Source of the DNA: PGYR01 sp048267165
Lineage (GTDB): Bacteria; Bacteroidota; Ignavibacteria; Kapaibacteriales; UBA2268
Direction: 5' to 3'
DNA: 64,000 nt
NCBI GenBank assembly: GCA_048267165.1
Contig: JBLWYD010000006.1
Span: forward strand, 56,130-120,129
The notes beneath the pieces are model-generated. The model saw only the letters and a program-made list of their open reading frames with translations. It was not told the DNA's origin and made no database searches. Position 1 is the stretch's first letter. Every line of letters starts with the position of its first letter. Shown here piece by piece: positions 8,004 through 17,900 of the stretch. The position numbers and the translations under genes were made by a program.

Positions 8004-9945
8004 CTTCACGGCATATATAATCCTTATATTATCGGCGCAATCATTATTTGCATCGAATATAATGTATTTGGAACCTGTGAATGTTAGCGTACTCAATACT
8101 GCAAGTGATGATTTTGCTCCATCATGGAATTCATTTACATCGACTCTATACTACACTAGTAAAATCGAGGGAACTGAAAAACTATACACTTCGAATAAAA
8201 ATGCTGATGGCTTTTTCCAAGATAGTAAATACCTAGTAGCTCCTATTAACACTATCCACGATAATATTAGTTATATCAATTTTTTATCTGAAGACAAGTC
8301 ATATTTTAGCTCATTTTTACAGACTAAAACTCAACCAAAATTACAGATTTTTTATTCCAACTTTAAGAAAAAGGCATGGTCAGAAGGATTCCCTCTAGAA
8401 GAACTTGCAAGTGAAAGATTTGTAGGTCATAGTAGCATATCCCCAGATAAGAATCAGCTGGCTTTTACAACTCAGAGTGAAGATGGTGATTTGGATTTAA
8501 TGGTAAGCTATAGACTAGAAGATGGAACGTGGAGAGAGCCAATAGCTATCGATATAATGAATAGCATAGGTGATGAGATAACACCACATTTTGCATCCGA
8601 TGATACACTATACTTTGCAAGTAATGGTCAAGGTGGCCCAGGTGGTTATGATGTATATTTCTCGGTGAAATCTGAGGGTATGTGGCAAAGACCTAGCCCA
8701 TTATATGAGCTAAATACCGAGTACGATGAATCTGATGTTTGTACTCTCCCAAACGGTGATATACTGTTTGCTAGCAACCGCCCTGGTGGAAAGGGAGGTC
8801 TGGATATATGGTTAGCTAGTAATAATAAGTTACCCTCCACTTACCGAGAAGAACGTAAGCTAGATATAAACTTACAGAGCTATATAACGAACATAGTAGT
8901 CAACAATAATTACGAATATACTAATCTACCTATTAGCAGTATATTCTTCCTAGATGATAGTACAACGGAGTTACAATCTAACCTCTTCGAATACAAGACT
9001 ATCTTAGAATTGCAGAAAGTAAAGACAATAGAAGAATCTTATACAAACAGTCTGAACTATTTGGGACACAAATTATCTAGAATAAATAACGCAAAGTTGA
9101 AGATAAAAGCTCATTACCCAGGTTGGCTTGAGATAGATACTACTTCCAAAAGAAACGCAAAGTATTATGCAGATTTGAATATCAAGAAAATTCACGATTA
9201 CCTGACGACAGAGTTTCATGTCCCACCTTCGCAATTAGTAATTGAGTATGAATTCTTCCAAGATGGAAATAGAAAGCCGTCTATATCACTTTCGTCAAAT
9301 GAGCCAGAGATATTCGCTCAGATGGAAATAAGAAAAGACAAAATAGAAGTAGAGCAGAAATTATTACCAATCGATGTGAGAATAGCGCCAGCAGAGAACT
9401 TAAGTCACTGGTTAGCGGTACTCAATCTAGCAGGTGAAGAGTCTATAGTTTATGAAAACAAGATTGTAAAAGATAGGTTCACAATTGATTTGGTAAAATA
9501 TAAGAATCAGCTTTTCGAATGTGATCACTTGAATGTATTTATCAAGGCATATAGCTTAGATGGAGATAGTACTATACAAGTTATACCGCATAGCATAGAG
9601 CACCATTTTTCCAAAAAGCCCAAGTTAGAAGTAGAGGGAAGCCAATTTTTCGATTATAATTATATAATCGCTGGCAATGAGTCTGACATAGAAAGTAACA
9701 ATTATATAGCTACTTTAGAGAAGATATATAGCTCTATCTCTATGTGTAAATCAATAGAGATAAGCTATAATAAAAGAAAGAGTTTTGCAGAATCGCTCTC
9801 ACAGAAGTTGCAATCCAAAATAGTCAACTCTCAGCTAAAAGTTAAGTTGAATAAAACTGACCAACACGGCAATATCCCACAACTAGATGAGAATCTAATA
9901 ATTATCAAAGTTGAGAAATACCCATCCCGATCATCTAATAATTGA
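7996..9945 (+). CDS. PD40 beta-propeller protein with degenerate OmpA-like C-terminus
   Basis: A 649-residue protein with an N-terminal signal peptide (about 1-20). Several WD40-like PD40 repeats follow: DDFAPSWN, SSISPDKNQLAFTT, TPHFASDDTLYFASNG and SDVCTLPNGDILFASNRPGG. These form a propeller in residues about 35-290. The segment about 360-430 (NAKLKIKAHYPGW... SKRNAKYYADLNIKKIHDYL) resembles an OmpA-type peptidoglycan-binding fold but is degenerate. Such proteins commonly sit in the periplasm and connect outer membrane machinery to the wall. It overlaps the Ig-like lipoprotein gene by 8 bp and converges with the S8 protease gene, sharing 15 bp of 3' coding sequence. Confidence 0.75.
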   Translation: MNNFTAYIILILSAQSLFASNIMYLEPVNVSVLNTASDDFAPSWNSFTSTLYYTSKIEGTEKLYTSNKNADGFFQDSKYLVAPINTIHDNISYINFLSEDKSYFSSFLQTKTQPKLQIFYSNFKKKAWSEGFPLEELASERFVGHSSISPDKNQLAFTTQSEDGDLDLMVSYRLEDGTWREPIAIDIMNSIGDEITPHFASDDTLYFASNGQGGPGGYDVYFSVKSEGMWQRPSPLYELNTEYDESDVCTLPNGDILFASNRPGGKGGLDIWLASNNKLPSTYREERKLDINLQSYITNIVVNNNYEYTNLPISSIFFLDDSTTELQSNLFEYKTILELQKVKTIEESYTNSLNYLGHKLSRINNAKLKIKAHYPGWLEIDTTSKRNAKYYADLNIKKIHDYLTTEFHVPPSQLVIEYEFFQDGNRKPSISLSSNEPEIFAQMEIRKDKIEVEQKLLPIDVRIAPAENLSHWLAVLNLAGEESIVYENKIVKDRFTIDLVKYKNQLFECDHLNVFIKAYSLDGDSTIQVIPHSIEHHFSKKPKLEVEGSQFFDYNYIIAGNESDIESNNYIATLEKIYSSISMCKSIEISYNKRKSFAESLSQKLQSKIVNSQLKVKLNKTDQHGNIPQLDENLIIIKVEKYPSRSSNN

Positions 9946-12690
9946 TATTTTCTTAACTATAAATCTATCTGCAAATTCAATTTTCACAAGATAGATACCT
10001 TGATTCAAACTATTCAAATTGAATCTACTATCAGCTGACTTCATGACTATCGAACCGTCTATTCTGTAAACTTCAACGCCTTGGTAAGTAGCATTGTTTA
10101 TCTCGAAGCTGTTATCGCTAGAGTTGAATTTTATTTCATTATCATAGTCTATTTCTACAGAAGTAATGTTCGATGCACATTCTTTCAGTGATTCAGTCAG
10201 TGCTGTTTTATCTTCGCCACCTGCAACACATAGATAACAAGTCTTAGTTTCCAAAGGGGCAAATTCATTAGTAAATCTCATCCCGATTATATTGAATATA
10301 TCATCAACTGATTCAGTTATATTTACTTTACCAGACATCATATAATTAGATATAAGAGATGAAGTCAGACTATGATTAACATAACCACCCGCTTGTGCTA
10401 TAGCATCATTCTCGAATGAGTAGAACGCAGTACCGAAGACTTGGCTTGAATCCCTATGCCCTGTATAAACTGCCGAAAATTTTTCATAAGGGATGTTCGT
10501 AGGTCTTGCTTCTTCTAGAAATCCAGTTGTATTAAAGTTTGCTTGGTATTCTACACCCATATCCCAATCAAATTTATATCCTATTGAGTATTTACTTCCC
10601 AAAGATGCATCGTCTGTAACTTCTAACTTAATACGTACCCAATGACCTTTTTTAGGTAACTCAACTGTTTGTTCAATTAGAGCTTTAGTATTTGGCTCGA
10701 AAGGGTCACTAGTCATTATAGTGGCCGTATAGCTTGGATTATAGAACGGCTTTACAGACCTAAAACTCCCTTCTGGATTAGTTAGACCGAAGGATGCTAA
10801 AACGGTTTCTTCATTTTCAATTATTATAATTCCAGCTTCATATAGAGCGTCTCCGTAGCTTTTGTCAATGAATCCAAAACCATCTCTACGTGAATTTGCA
10901 GGACCTATTGGATAACCAAAAGAACCTCTATCAGAAATAGAAAATTTTATATCATTATTCTCGAAAGTAGTAATAGTAGGTATAGATTTATAATCATAAA
11001 GAATAAAGTCCTTATAGTCATTGTCTCCAGTTATGTCTAATCTGAAATTAATATATTCATCAAACTGATTAGCGATTATATACTGGAACCCACTTATAAT
11101 CTTAGTTTCATTTGTATTAAGATTCAGATTAGTAAACTTTGATTTAGTGAAGTTTAGCGGGTCAAATGATTCAGGATAGGCAATTGATAAATTTAACTCT
11201 AGATTCTTAGCTTCTCCAAGAACATTTTTTAATACAAATTCTACGTTTACCGTATCACCTAGAAAGAATCTCTCTTGTTCTGCCCCTGATTTATCTTTTA
11301 GTATTACTTTTTCTATCATTATACCCGGTATAGACATAGGGTCAGTTGTCACCATTTTCAGCATATTCAATCTACCCGGAGTTACATCCTTATTGAATGT
11401 TCTTTTTTCACTAATATCATCAACCGATTGCCTTACGAATTCTAGCACCTGTGTAGCATTTAGCTCTGGGTGCTGCCCCCTTGCCAAAGCAACTGCACCA
11501 GCTACTATAGGAGTTGCAAAAGATGTTGCAGCACCTGGATTTTTGTATTTATTACTTAATGTTGTGGTATAATTACCACTAGCAGGAGCCATTATTCTAG
11601 TCTGAGGACCTAATAGAGAGATAGGTAGTTCACTATCATAAGATGAAACAACACCAACACCTAAAACACCTTTATAACCAGAAGGATAGTATTTTGTTAG
11701 TTGGGCATCATCTGGTTCCTTATTACCACCAGCGGCTACAATTGCTACATCATTAGCTACAGCATAAGTCACTATCATTTGTTCTAATTCAGAATATCTA
11801 CTCTTTCTAGCCCAACTACAGTTTAATACTTTTATGCCAGTTCTAGCAGCATATATCATCGATTCATATCCAAATGCAGTAAATCCTGAACCCAACGATT
11901 CAGCACCTATTCTAATTGGGAATATCTTTGAGTAACCACCAATACCAGCTACACCTATTTCATTGTTAAAGTCAGCTCCAGCAATACCTGCTGCCAAAGT
12001 ACCATGGTCATCAGCAACATAAGTATTACCCCATAATTGCCCCTCTGATCCACCGTCAAGGTTGAATCCGTTATAATCATCTATGAATCCATTATTGTCG
12101 TCATCTATTCCATTATTTGGGATTTCTTTAGTGTTGAATGCTATGTTATTTCTCAAATCAGGGTGATATTGATCTATCCCATTATCGCTAATTCCAATCA
12201 CTACATTCGAATCACCAGAGTATATCTCCCATGCATCATAAGCCTTGATTAATACTAGTGCATCATCTTGTTCGAGTATTAATGGATCATTTGGAGTAAA
12301 TCCTTGCATTTTCTGTAGTCGGTATGGCTCAGCTATATCAATCTCTTTGAAGTTTTTCATTAAGTAGAGACAGAATTTTTCAGGGTCTTGATTCCCTTCG
12401 TATTTTATAACATAGGTTCTGAGAACTGGGTCTTCAGCTTCTAATATTTCTTTGTCTCTGTTGTTATTTGAGGATTTGAATTGAGTACTATTACCATATC
12501 TCAACGAAGCTTCTAATGGGAGTATTCGCCTTGCGATTTTTGCATTAGATTGCTCTAATATCTTATTAATCTCAGCATCATCTTTGTGGAAATCGATGAA
12601 TCTAACTAAGACAGTATTGTCCAAGTAGTCAGATGCATTAGCACTAAATGTAAATATAGCGAGTAATAGTAATAGTCTAATTGTTTTCAT
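9931..12690 (-). CDS. Subtilisin-like S8 peptidase with T9SS sorting domain
   Basis: A 919-residue secreted protease counted from the ATG at 12690. That start gives a proper signal peptide (MKTIRLLLLLAIFTFSANA); the in-frame extension to 12741 is not needed. The S8 triad is visible: Asp169 in ISDNGID, His229 in DDHGTLAAG, Ser390 in GAATSFATP, with the oxyanion Asn323 in AAGGN. The first motif has DNG rather than the usual D[ST]G. A calcium-like loop (NNGIDDDNNGFIDDYNG) precedes the His motif. The last about 75 residues form a T9SS sorting domain ending in GIYLVKIEF...KKISIIR. It lies downstream of three arylsulfotransferase-like genes in the same orientation; its leader resembles that of the middle one. 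Confidence 0.92.
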   Translation of the reverse strand: MKTIRLLLLLAIFTFSANASDYLDNTVLVRFIDFHKDDAEINKILEQSNAKIARRILPLEASLRYGNSTQFKSSNNNRDKEILEAEDPVLRTYVIKYEGNQDPEKFCLYLMKNFKEIDIAEPYRLQKMQGFTPNDPLILEQDDALVLIKAYDAWEIYSGDSNVVIGISDNGIDQYHPDLRNNIAFNTKEIPNNGIDDDNNGFIDDYNGFNLDGGSEGQLWGNTYVADDHGTLAAGIAGADFNNEIGVAGIGGYSKIFPIRIGAESLGSGFTAFGYESMIYAARTGIKVLNCSWARKSRYSELEQMIVTYAVANDVAIVAAGGNKEPDDAQLTKYYPSGYKGVLGVGVVSSYDSELPISLLGPQTRIMAPASGNYTTTLSNKYKNPGAATSFATPIVAGAVALARGQHPELNATQVLEFVRQSVDDISEKRTFNKDVTPGRLNMLKMVTTDPMSIPGIMIEKVILKDKSGAEQERFFLGDTVNVEFVLKNVLGEAKNLELNLSIAYPESFDPLNFTKSKFTNLNLNTNETKIISGFQYIIANQFDEYINFRLDITGDNDYKDFILYDYKSIPTITTFENNDIKFSISDRGSFGYPIGPANSRRDGFGFIDKSYGDALYEAGIIIIENEETVLASFGLTNPEGSFRSVKPFYNPSYTATIMTSDPFEPNTKALIEQTVELPKKGHWVRIKLEVTDDASLGSKYSIGYKFDWDMGVEYQANFNTTGFLEEARPTNIPYEKFSAVYTGHRDSSQVFGTAFYSFENDAIAQAGGYVNHSLTSSLISNYMMSGKVNITESVDDIFNIIGMRFTNEFAPLETKTCYLCVAGGEDKTALTESLKECASNITSVEIDYDNEIKFNSSDNSFEINNATYQGVEVYRIDGSIVMKSADSRFNLNSLNQGIYLVKIEFADRFIVKKISIIR

Positions 12691-12775
12691 ACTTAATTGC
12701 TTTTTTGTTATTATCATATATTCAATAGACAATATAAGCAACTAAAAAGTAACAAAAGAATTGAAATTAGTTAAT
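12688..12775 (-). repeat. Duplicated leader/promoter spacer, copy 1
   Basis: The spacer between the 3' end of arylsulfotransferase copy 1 and the S8 protease start is nearly the same as that at 16130-16216. Shared blocks include ATTGCTTTTTTGTT and AATATAAGCAACTAAAAAG (plus-strand reading). On the minus strand it holds TTTTG...TATATTG, a plausible promoter. Similarity continues into the 3' end of the upstream gene but stops at the start codon of the downstream gene. Confidence 0.8.
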
Positions 12776-14404
12776 CATTATCTTTCTATACGCTATTTTA
12801 TTGTTCAAGTAGATCTTTACGAAGTAAACTCCAGTACCAAAATTAATTGTGCTTATAGAATTAATTTCATTTGTTAGGCTAGCATCAAATATCTTAACAC
12901 CGATGGAATTGAATAATTCAATATTGCTTATCAACTCTTCACTTTCCAGCTCAATTCTATCTGAGTATTGGCTTATAGCTATATCAAAGTTATCTTCGAA
13001 ATTAACAGAAGCTTTACTATCATACAATTCACACTTGAAGTCTGAACCAGATTCCAAGTAACCCATTGGTACTAAATCTTTACCTAATAATGCAGGATGA
13101 TTTTTAGAAATCCTCTCTGCTCTGAAAATAACATTACCACTACTGCTCTCTCCTTGGTTTATAATCTTACCATTTAAGCCTATAGGATTTACATATTGCC
13201 ATACTTTCTCTTTATTAGAATTTATTTCAGTAATTCTTCCGATTGCTCCTTCACACATGAGGGTATTCCCGTTTGGTAATCTTTGAGCACCAGATAGATT
13301 TCTGCTATAAAAATCTGTTTTTGGCTCATCAGTATAAATCCAGTAAGTCTCATCTGGGCCAAATCTACCGTCGTTTAATTTATAGTTATCCTTTTCATCA
13401 ACTTCTGGGTCAATTATAAAAATCGCTGAAAATTGATTTTCCATATTGTTCCCAGAATTATTATTAAATATCATGATTTTACCACCGTCAGGGAGACTAT
13501 CAGGAATCCAATGAGGGTCGTGTTGTGTGAAAAGCTTTATATCATCTAAAGTACCTTTTCCATAAGACAATGGGTTTCCCCATCTGTATAATAAATCACC
13601 TCCATGTCCGTATTTTCCCCCTTTATCAGTCTTTGCTTCAGCTGTCGTAGTAGAGTGGTCTACTATAATCACTTCACCAAAATTATAATTACTCAACATT
13701 ATTTGATCTAACCTAGGATTATAATCAACAGAGTTAAAATGAAGCCAATCCCTATTACCAAAACCAAGAGTAGAATAGTTAAGGTTTATTTTTCTGGGAT
13801 TACTTACATTACCATAATTATCTAATCCGGCAGAAAAATCCTGAACATAATGATCCCAGGTGTCCCATTCCCAAACTACTTCTCCACCACCATTTACTAA
13901 ATCTGGTTTAATCTCGATTATCTTTTCGGACCATAATTCACTTGAAGATATTTCCCTACCAGCTTGCTCCGCTTCCGCTTGATTATGAATGACCCAAACT
14001 AAAGCAAGAATATTACCATTTGGTAATGGCTCAATATCATGATGATGGCAATATGTATTTTCAGAGATTTTGTATTCCCAAATAAGATTGCTTTCCCAAT
14101 CTAACATTTGGATTAAACCTCCATTTCCTCCAACTGTAAAAAAACTATTAAATGCTTTCCCCGTTCTGAGTAGGATTCCGTTATCTAATAAATAGACCGA
14201 ATTTCCTGGAACAGTATTAGTGACCCAAGAGTGTACTTTTTCACCACAATTATTTATTAAATAGGTAGTGTCGCTAGACGACGGAGCGAAAAGTGTATAA
14301 CCATCATAAGATTGTTGAGTATTATAAAATAGCCCTATTGTCTGATCAGAATACAGAGTCGTATTAGTCAATATTAACATTAAACTTAATATTATTTTCT
14401 TCAT
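12767..14404 (-). CDS. Arylsulfotransferase-like T9SS cargo protein, copy 1
   Basis: A 545-residue secreted protein, counting from the ATG at 14404 to match the MKK start of its paralogs (another ATG lies at 14413). After a signal peptide comes an arylsulfotransferase (ASST)-type propeller domain. His-rich motifs shared by all three copies are CHHHDIEPLPNG, DWLHFNSVDYNPRLDQ, KYGHGGDLLYRWGNP and QHDPHWIPDSL. The final about 75 residues are a T9SS sorting domain (FGTGVYFVKIYLN). ASST enzymes transfer sulfate between phenolic compounds through a His intermediate; whether this protein is active cannot be told. It is the third gene in transcription order of the array. Confidence 0.82.
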   Translation of the reverse strand: MKKIILSLMLILTNTTLYSDQTIGLFYNTQQSYDGYTLFAPSSSDTTYLINNCGEKVHSWVTNTVPGNSVYLLDNGILLRTGKAFNSFFTVGGNGGLIQMLDWESNLIWEYKISENTYCHHHDIEPLPNGNILALVWVIHNQAEAEQAGREISSSELWSEKIIEIKPDLVNGGGEVVWEWDTWDHYVQDFSAGLDNYGNVSNPRKINLNYSTLGFGNRDWLHFNSVDYNPRLDQIMLSNYNFGEVIIVDHSTTTAEAKTDKGGKYGHGGDLLYRWGNPLSYGKGTLDDIKLFTQHDPHWIPDSLPDGGKIMIFNNNSGNNMENQFSAIFIIDPEVDEKDNYKLNDGRFGPDETYWIYTDEPKTDFYSRNLSGAQRLPNGNTLMCEGAIGRITEINSNKEKVWQYVNPIGLNGKIINQGESSSGNVIFRAERISKNHPALLGKDLVPMGYLESGSDFKCELYDSKASVNFEDNFDIAISQYSDRIELESEELISNIELFNSIGVKIFDASLTNEINSISTINFGTGVYFVKIYLNNKIAYRKIMIN

Positions 14405-14494
14405 AATAATCATGAAAATCTATTTATAAAAAAATAAATTTGCTTATTAAAATGAATACTTACAAATAAAAAAGTGTAAAGTAACAATCTGAAT

Positions 14495-16132
14495 TTACTT
14501 AATCATTACCTTTCTAAATACTATTCGATTATTAAGGTAAATCTTTATGAAGTAAACTCCAGTACCAAAATTAATTGTGCTTATATTATTAGCCTGTAAC
14601 GTCCAATTAGCATCAATTATCTTTACTCCTATCGAATTGAATATTTCAATATTGTTTATCAACGCTTCACTTTCCAACTCAATTCTATCAGGATATTGAT
14701 TAATTTTTAGGTTGTTACTAACTTCCATCTCAACTGATGATTTACTATCAAAAAGCTCACATGTGAAATCTGAACCAGATTCCAAGTAGCCCATAGGTAT
14801 TAAATCTTTACCTAATAATGCTGGATGATTTTTAGAAATCCTCTCTGCTCTGAATACTTGGTTACTGTTACTTGTTTCACCTTGCTCTAATAATAACCCG
14901 TTGAATCCGGAGGGGCTAATATATTGCCATACTTTTTCTTTATTGGGAGTGATCTCAGTAAATCGCCCTATCCAACCTTCGCAAAATAGTGTGTTACCAT
15001 TTGGTAACCGTTGTGAGCTAGACATATTTTTACTATAGAAAGAAGTATCTGGGGTTCCCGTATAAGTCCAGTAGATCTCATCTGGTCCAAACTTACCTTC
15101 ACTTAATATATAATTATCATTATCATCCATGTCAGGTTCAATTATATGAACTGCAGAATACTCTAATTCTTCTAGATTGGCAACTTTATTATTAAAGACC
15201 ATAATCTTGCCACCGTCAGCTAGACTGTCTGGAATCCAATGTGGATCATGTTGTACAAATAGTCTAATGTCATCTTCTGTACCCTGTCCATATGACATTG
15301 GGTTACCCCATCTGTAAAGTAAATCACCCCCGTGACCATACTTTCCTCCTTTGTCAGTTTTAGCTTCAGCTGACGTAGTAGAGTGGTCTATTATAAATAG
15401 TTCACCAAAATTGTGATTACTTAGCATTATCTGGTCTAATCTAGGGTTATAATCAACTGAATTAATATGAAGCCAATCTTTATTAGTGAATCCTCTTGTA
15501 CTATAATTTATATTAAGCTTTCTTGGATTAGTTACGTCCCCATAATTGTCTTGTTCTTCAGAATTATCTTGAACAAGGTGATCCCAAGTATCCCATTCCC
15601 AGACTATTTCACCGCCTCCATTAACCAAATCTGGTTTTATCTCTATAATCTTTTCTGACCATAATTCATCAGGGGCAATTATTCTTCCAGCTTTTTCGGC
15701 TTCTTCTTTCGTATGAGTTACCCAAAGTAAAGCTAATATATTTCCATTTGGTAGTGGTTCTATATCATGATGTTGACACATAGTAGAATCTGAAATATAG
15801 TATTCCCATATCAAATTACTATTCCAATCTAACATTTGAACAAGACCTCCATTTCCACCGACGTTGAATTTGGAATTGTAAGACTTCGCCGTCTTGAGTA
15901 AAACACCATTATCTAGTAAGTAAACCGTGTTACCGGGGTTAGTTTTTGCAGCCCAAGTGTGGATTCTCTCACCACAATTATCAATAAGGTACGTTGTGTC
16001 ACTAGCGGAAGGGGCGAAAAGGGTATAACCGTCAAAAGATTGAGGTGTATTAAAGAATAGCCCTATTGTCTGCTCAGAGTATAACTGAATAGTCATTAAT
16101 AGGGCTATTAAAGTATATACTAACTTTTTCAT
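14495..16132 (-). CDS. Arylsulfotransferase-like T9SS cargo protein, copy 2
   Basis: A 545-residue paralog of the flanking genes, collinear from signal peptide to sorting domain. Motifs include CQHHDIEPLPNGN, DWLHINSVDYNPRLDQ, KYGHGGDLLYRWGNP and QHDPHWIPDSL. Its C-terminus (FGTGVYFIKIYLNNRIVFRK) is the most diverged of the three, whereas copies 1 and 3 share an almost identical tail. The 5' leader (16133-16207) is a copy of the S8 protease leader, but the spacer after it (14414-14494) is only weakly similar. Secretion through T9SS to the cell surface or medium is expected from the C-terminal domain. Enzyme activity is inferred from the family only. Confidence 0.82.
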   Translation of the reverse strand: MKKLVYTLIALLMTIQLYSEQTIGLFFNTPQSFDGYTLFAPSASDTTYLIDNCGERIHTWAAKTNPGNTVYLLDNGVLLKTAKSYNSKFNVGGNGGLVQMLDWNSNLIWEYYISDSTMCQHHDIEPLPNGNILALLWVTHTKEEAEKAGRIIAPDELWSEKIIEIKPDLVNGGGEIVWEWDTWDHLVQDNSEEQDNYGDVTNPRKLNINYSTRGFTNKDWLHINSVDYNPRLDQIMLSNHNFGELFIIDHSTTSAEAKTDKGGKYGHGGDLLYRWGNPMSYGQGTEDDIRLFVQHDPHWIPDSLADGGKIMVFNNKVANLEELEYSAVHIIEPDMDDNDNYILSEGKFGPDEIYWTYTGTPDTSFYSKNMSSSQRLPNGNTLFCEGWIGRFTEITPNKEKVWQYISPSGFNGLLLEQGETSNSNQVFRAERISKNHPALLGKDLIPMGYLESGSDFTCELFDSKSSVEMEVSNNLKINQYPDRIELESEALINNIEIFNSIGVKIIDANWTLQANNISTINFGTGVYFIKIYLNNRIVFRKVMIK

Positions 16133-16216
16133 ATTAATTGCTTTTTTGTTTTATCATACTATTCAATAAACAATATAAGCAACTAAAAAGTAACAATTAA
16201 ATTGAAATTAGTTTGT
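16130..16216 (-). repeat. Duplicated leader/promoter spacer, copy 2
   Basis: This matches 12688-12775 with few differences, including AATATAAGCAACTAAAAAG and the following segment around the upstream stop codon. It lies between arylsulfotransferase copy 3 and copy 2, and includes a candidate -7 box TATATTG on the minus strand. Confidence 0.8.
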
Positions 16217-17845
16217 CATTATTTTTCTATACGCAATTTTATTGTTCAAGTATATATTTAGGAAGTAAACACCAGTTCCAAAGTTGATAGTACTTATTGA
16301 GTTAATTTCATTCACTGAACTAGCATCGTATATTTTAGCTCCAATGGAGTTAAATATTTCGATATTGTTTATCAAATCTTCGCTTTTCAACTCAATTCTA
16401 TCTGAGTATTGATTAATTACTATGTTCAAATTATCGTCGAAATCAACTGAAGTTTCATTATCATATAGATCACAAGTGAACTCCGACCCACCTTCTATAT
16501 ACCCCATTGGTGTAAGGTCTTTACCTACTAAGGCAGGGTGATTTTTAGATATTCTTTCAGCTCTAAATACTTGGTTCCCATTAGTTGCTTCACCTTGATT
16601 ACTAATTCTGTAATTCAAAGAAGTTGGGTTGACATATTGCCATACTTTTTCTTTATTAGGATTTATTTCAGTGAATCTCCCTATAGCTCCTTCACACATT
16701 AGAGTATTGCCATTAGGCAATCTTTGTGAACCTGATAGATTCTTGCTAAAAAATGTTGTATCTGGTGTAGCCGTATAAGTCCAATATGCTTCACTAGGCC
16801 CAAATTTACCATCTTTGATTATATAGTTATCATTTTCATCCATATCGGGATCAACTATATTAATAGCAGAATAATCAAGTCCATCAGGAGTCCCAGCATT
16901 ATTGTTAAATATCATTATCTTACCGCCATCAGGCAAACTATCTGGTATCCAATGTGGGTCATGTTGTGTGAATAGTTTTATATCTTGTTCAGTTCCTTGT
17001 CCATAAGACATTGGGTTGCCCCATCTGTATAATATATCACCACCATGACCATACTTACCGCCTTTGTCAGTTTTTGACTCAGCTGTTGTAGTCGAATGAT
17101 CTACAATTATTAATTCGCCAAAATTAAAATTGCTAAGCATTATTTGGTCTAATCTTGGGTTATAATCTAATGAATTGAAATGAAGCCAATCTCTATTACC
17201 TAACCCTTTAGTTGTATAGTTTATATTAATTTTTCTTGGATTGGTGACATCTCCATAATTATCTAATTCTGAAGAATAATCCTGAACATAATGATCCCAA
17301 GTATCCCATTCCCAAACTATTTCACCGCCACCATTTATCAAATCAGGTTTTATTTCAATTACTTTTTCTGACCAAAGTTCGCTCGGAGAAATTTCTCTCC
17401 CAGCTTGAATTGCTTCTTCTTGAGTATGTGATACCCATAGCAATATTAGGATGTTCCCGTTTGGTAACATCTCTATATCATGATGTTGGCAATATGACGA
17501 GTCTGAAGCATTATACTCCCAAATCAAATTACTATCCCAATCAAACATCTGTAAAAGACCTCCTACACCACCAACACTGAATCGTGTATTTCCAGCCTTT
17601 CCAGTTCTAAGCAAAATACCATTGTCCAATAGATAAGCCGTATTACCCGGACTAACTTTGGCCCCCCAAGTGTGGACTCTTTCTCCGCAATTATCAATTA
17701 GATAAGTAGAATCACTGGCTCCTGGAGAAAACAAGGTATAACCGTCATAAGATTGGGGTGTATTATAAAAAAGACCTAAAGTTTGTTGCGAGTGCATTTC
17801 ATGACTCATAACTAATAAGAGAAGATACAAAATTATTTTTTTCAT
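16208..17845 (-). CDS. Arylsulfotransferase-like T9SS cargo protein, copy 3
   Basis: A 545-residue paralog and the first gene of the array in transcription order. A signal peptide (MKKIILYLLLLVMSHEMHSQ) precedes the ASST-like propeller with CQHHDIEMLPNGN, DWLHFNSLDYNPRLDQ, KYGHGGDILYRWGNP and QHDPHWIPDSL. The sorting domain (FGTGVYFLNIYLNNKIAYRK) closely matches that of copy 1. It sits 55 bp downstream of the ftsI stop; a small inverted repeat CTAGTT-ACA-AACTAG spans that stop region. The array looks like recent tandem duplication, with all copies intact. Confidence 0.82.
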   Translation of the reverse strand: MKKIILYLLLLVMSHEMHSQQTLGLFYNTPQSYDGYTLFSPGASDSTYLIDNCGERVHTWGAKVSPGNTAYLLDNGILLRTGKAGNTRFSVGGVGGLLQMFDWDSNLIWEYNASDSSYCQHHDIEMLPNGNILILLWVSHTQEEAIQAGREISPSELWSEKVIEIKPDLINGGGEIVWEWDTWDHYVQDYSSELDNYGDVTNPRKININYTTKGLGNRDWLHFNSLDYNPRLDQIMLSNFNFGELIIVDHSTTTAESKTDKGGKYGHGGDILYRWGNPMSYGQGTEQDIKLFTQHDPHWIPDSLPDGGKIMIFNNNAGTPDGLDYSAINIVDPDMDENDNYIIKDGKFGPSEAYWTYTATPDTTFFSKNLSGSQRLPNGNTLMCEGAIGRFTEINPNKEKVWQYVNPTSLNYRISNQGEATNGNQVFRAERISKNHPALVGKDLTPMGYIEGGSEFTCDLYDNETSVDFDDNLNIVINQYSDRIELKSEDLINNIEIFNSIGAKIYDASSVNEINSISTINFGTGVYFLNIYLNNKIAYRKIMTN

Positions 17846-17900
17846 TTACTAACCTTAAATTTAATTCCAATATTACATTCAATAACAAATAAGTATGAAT

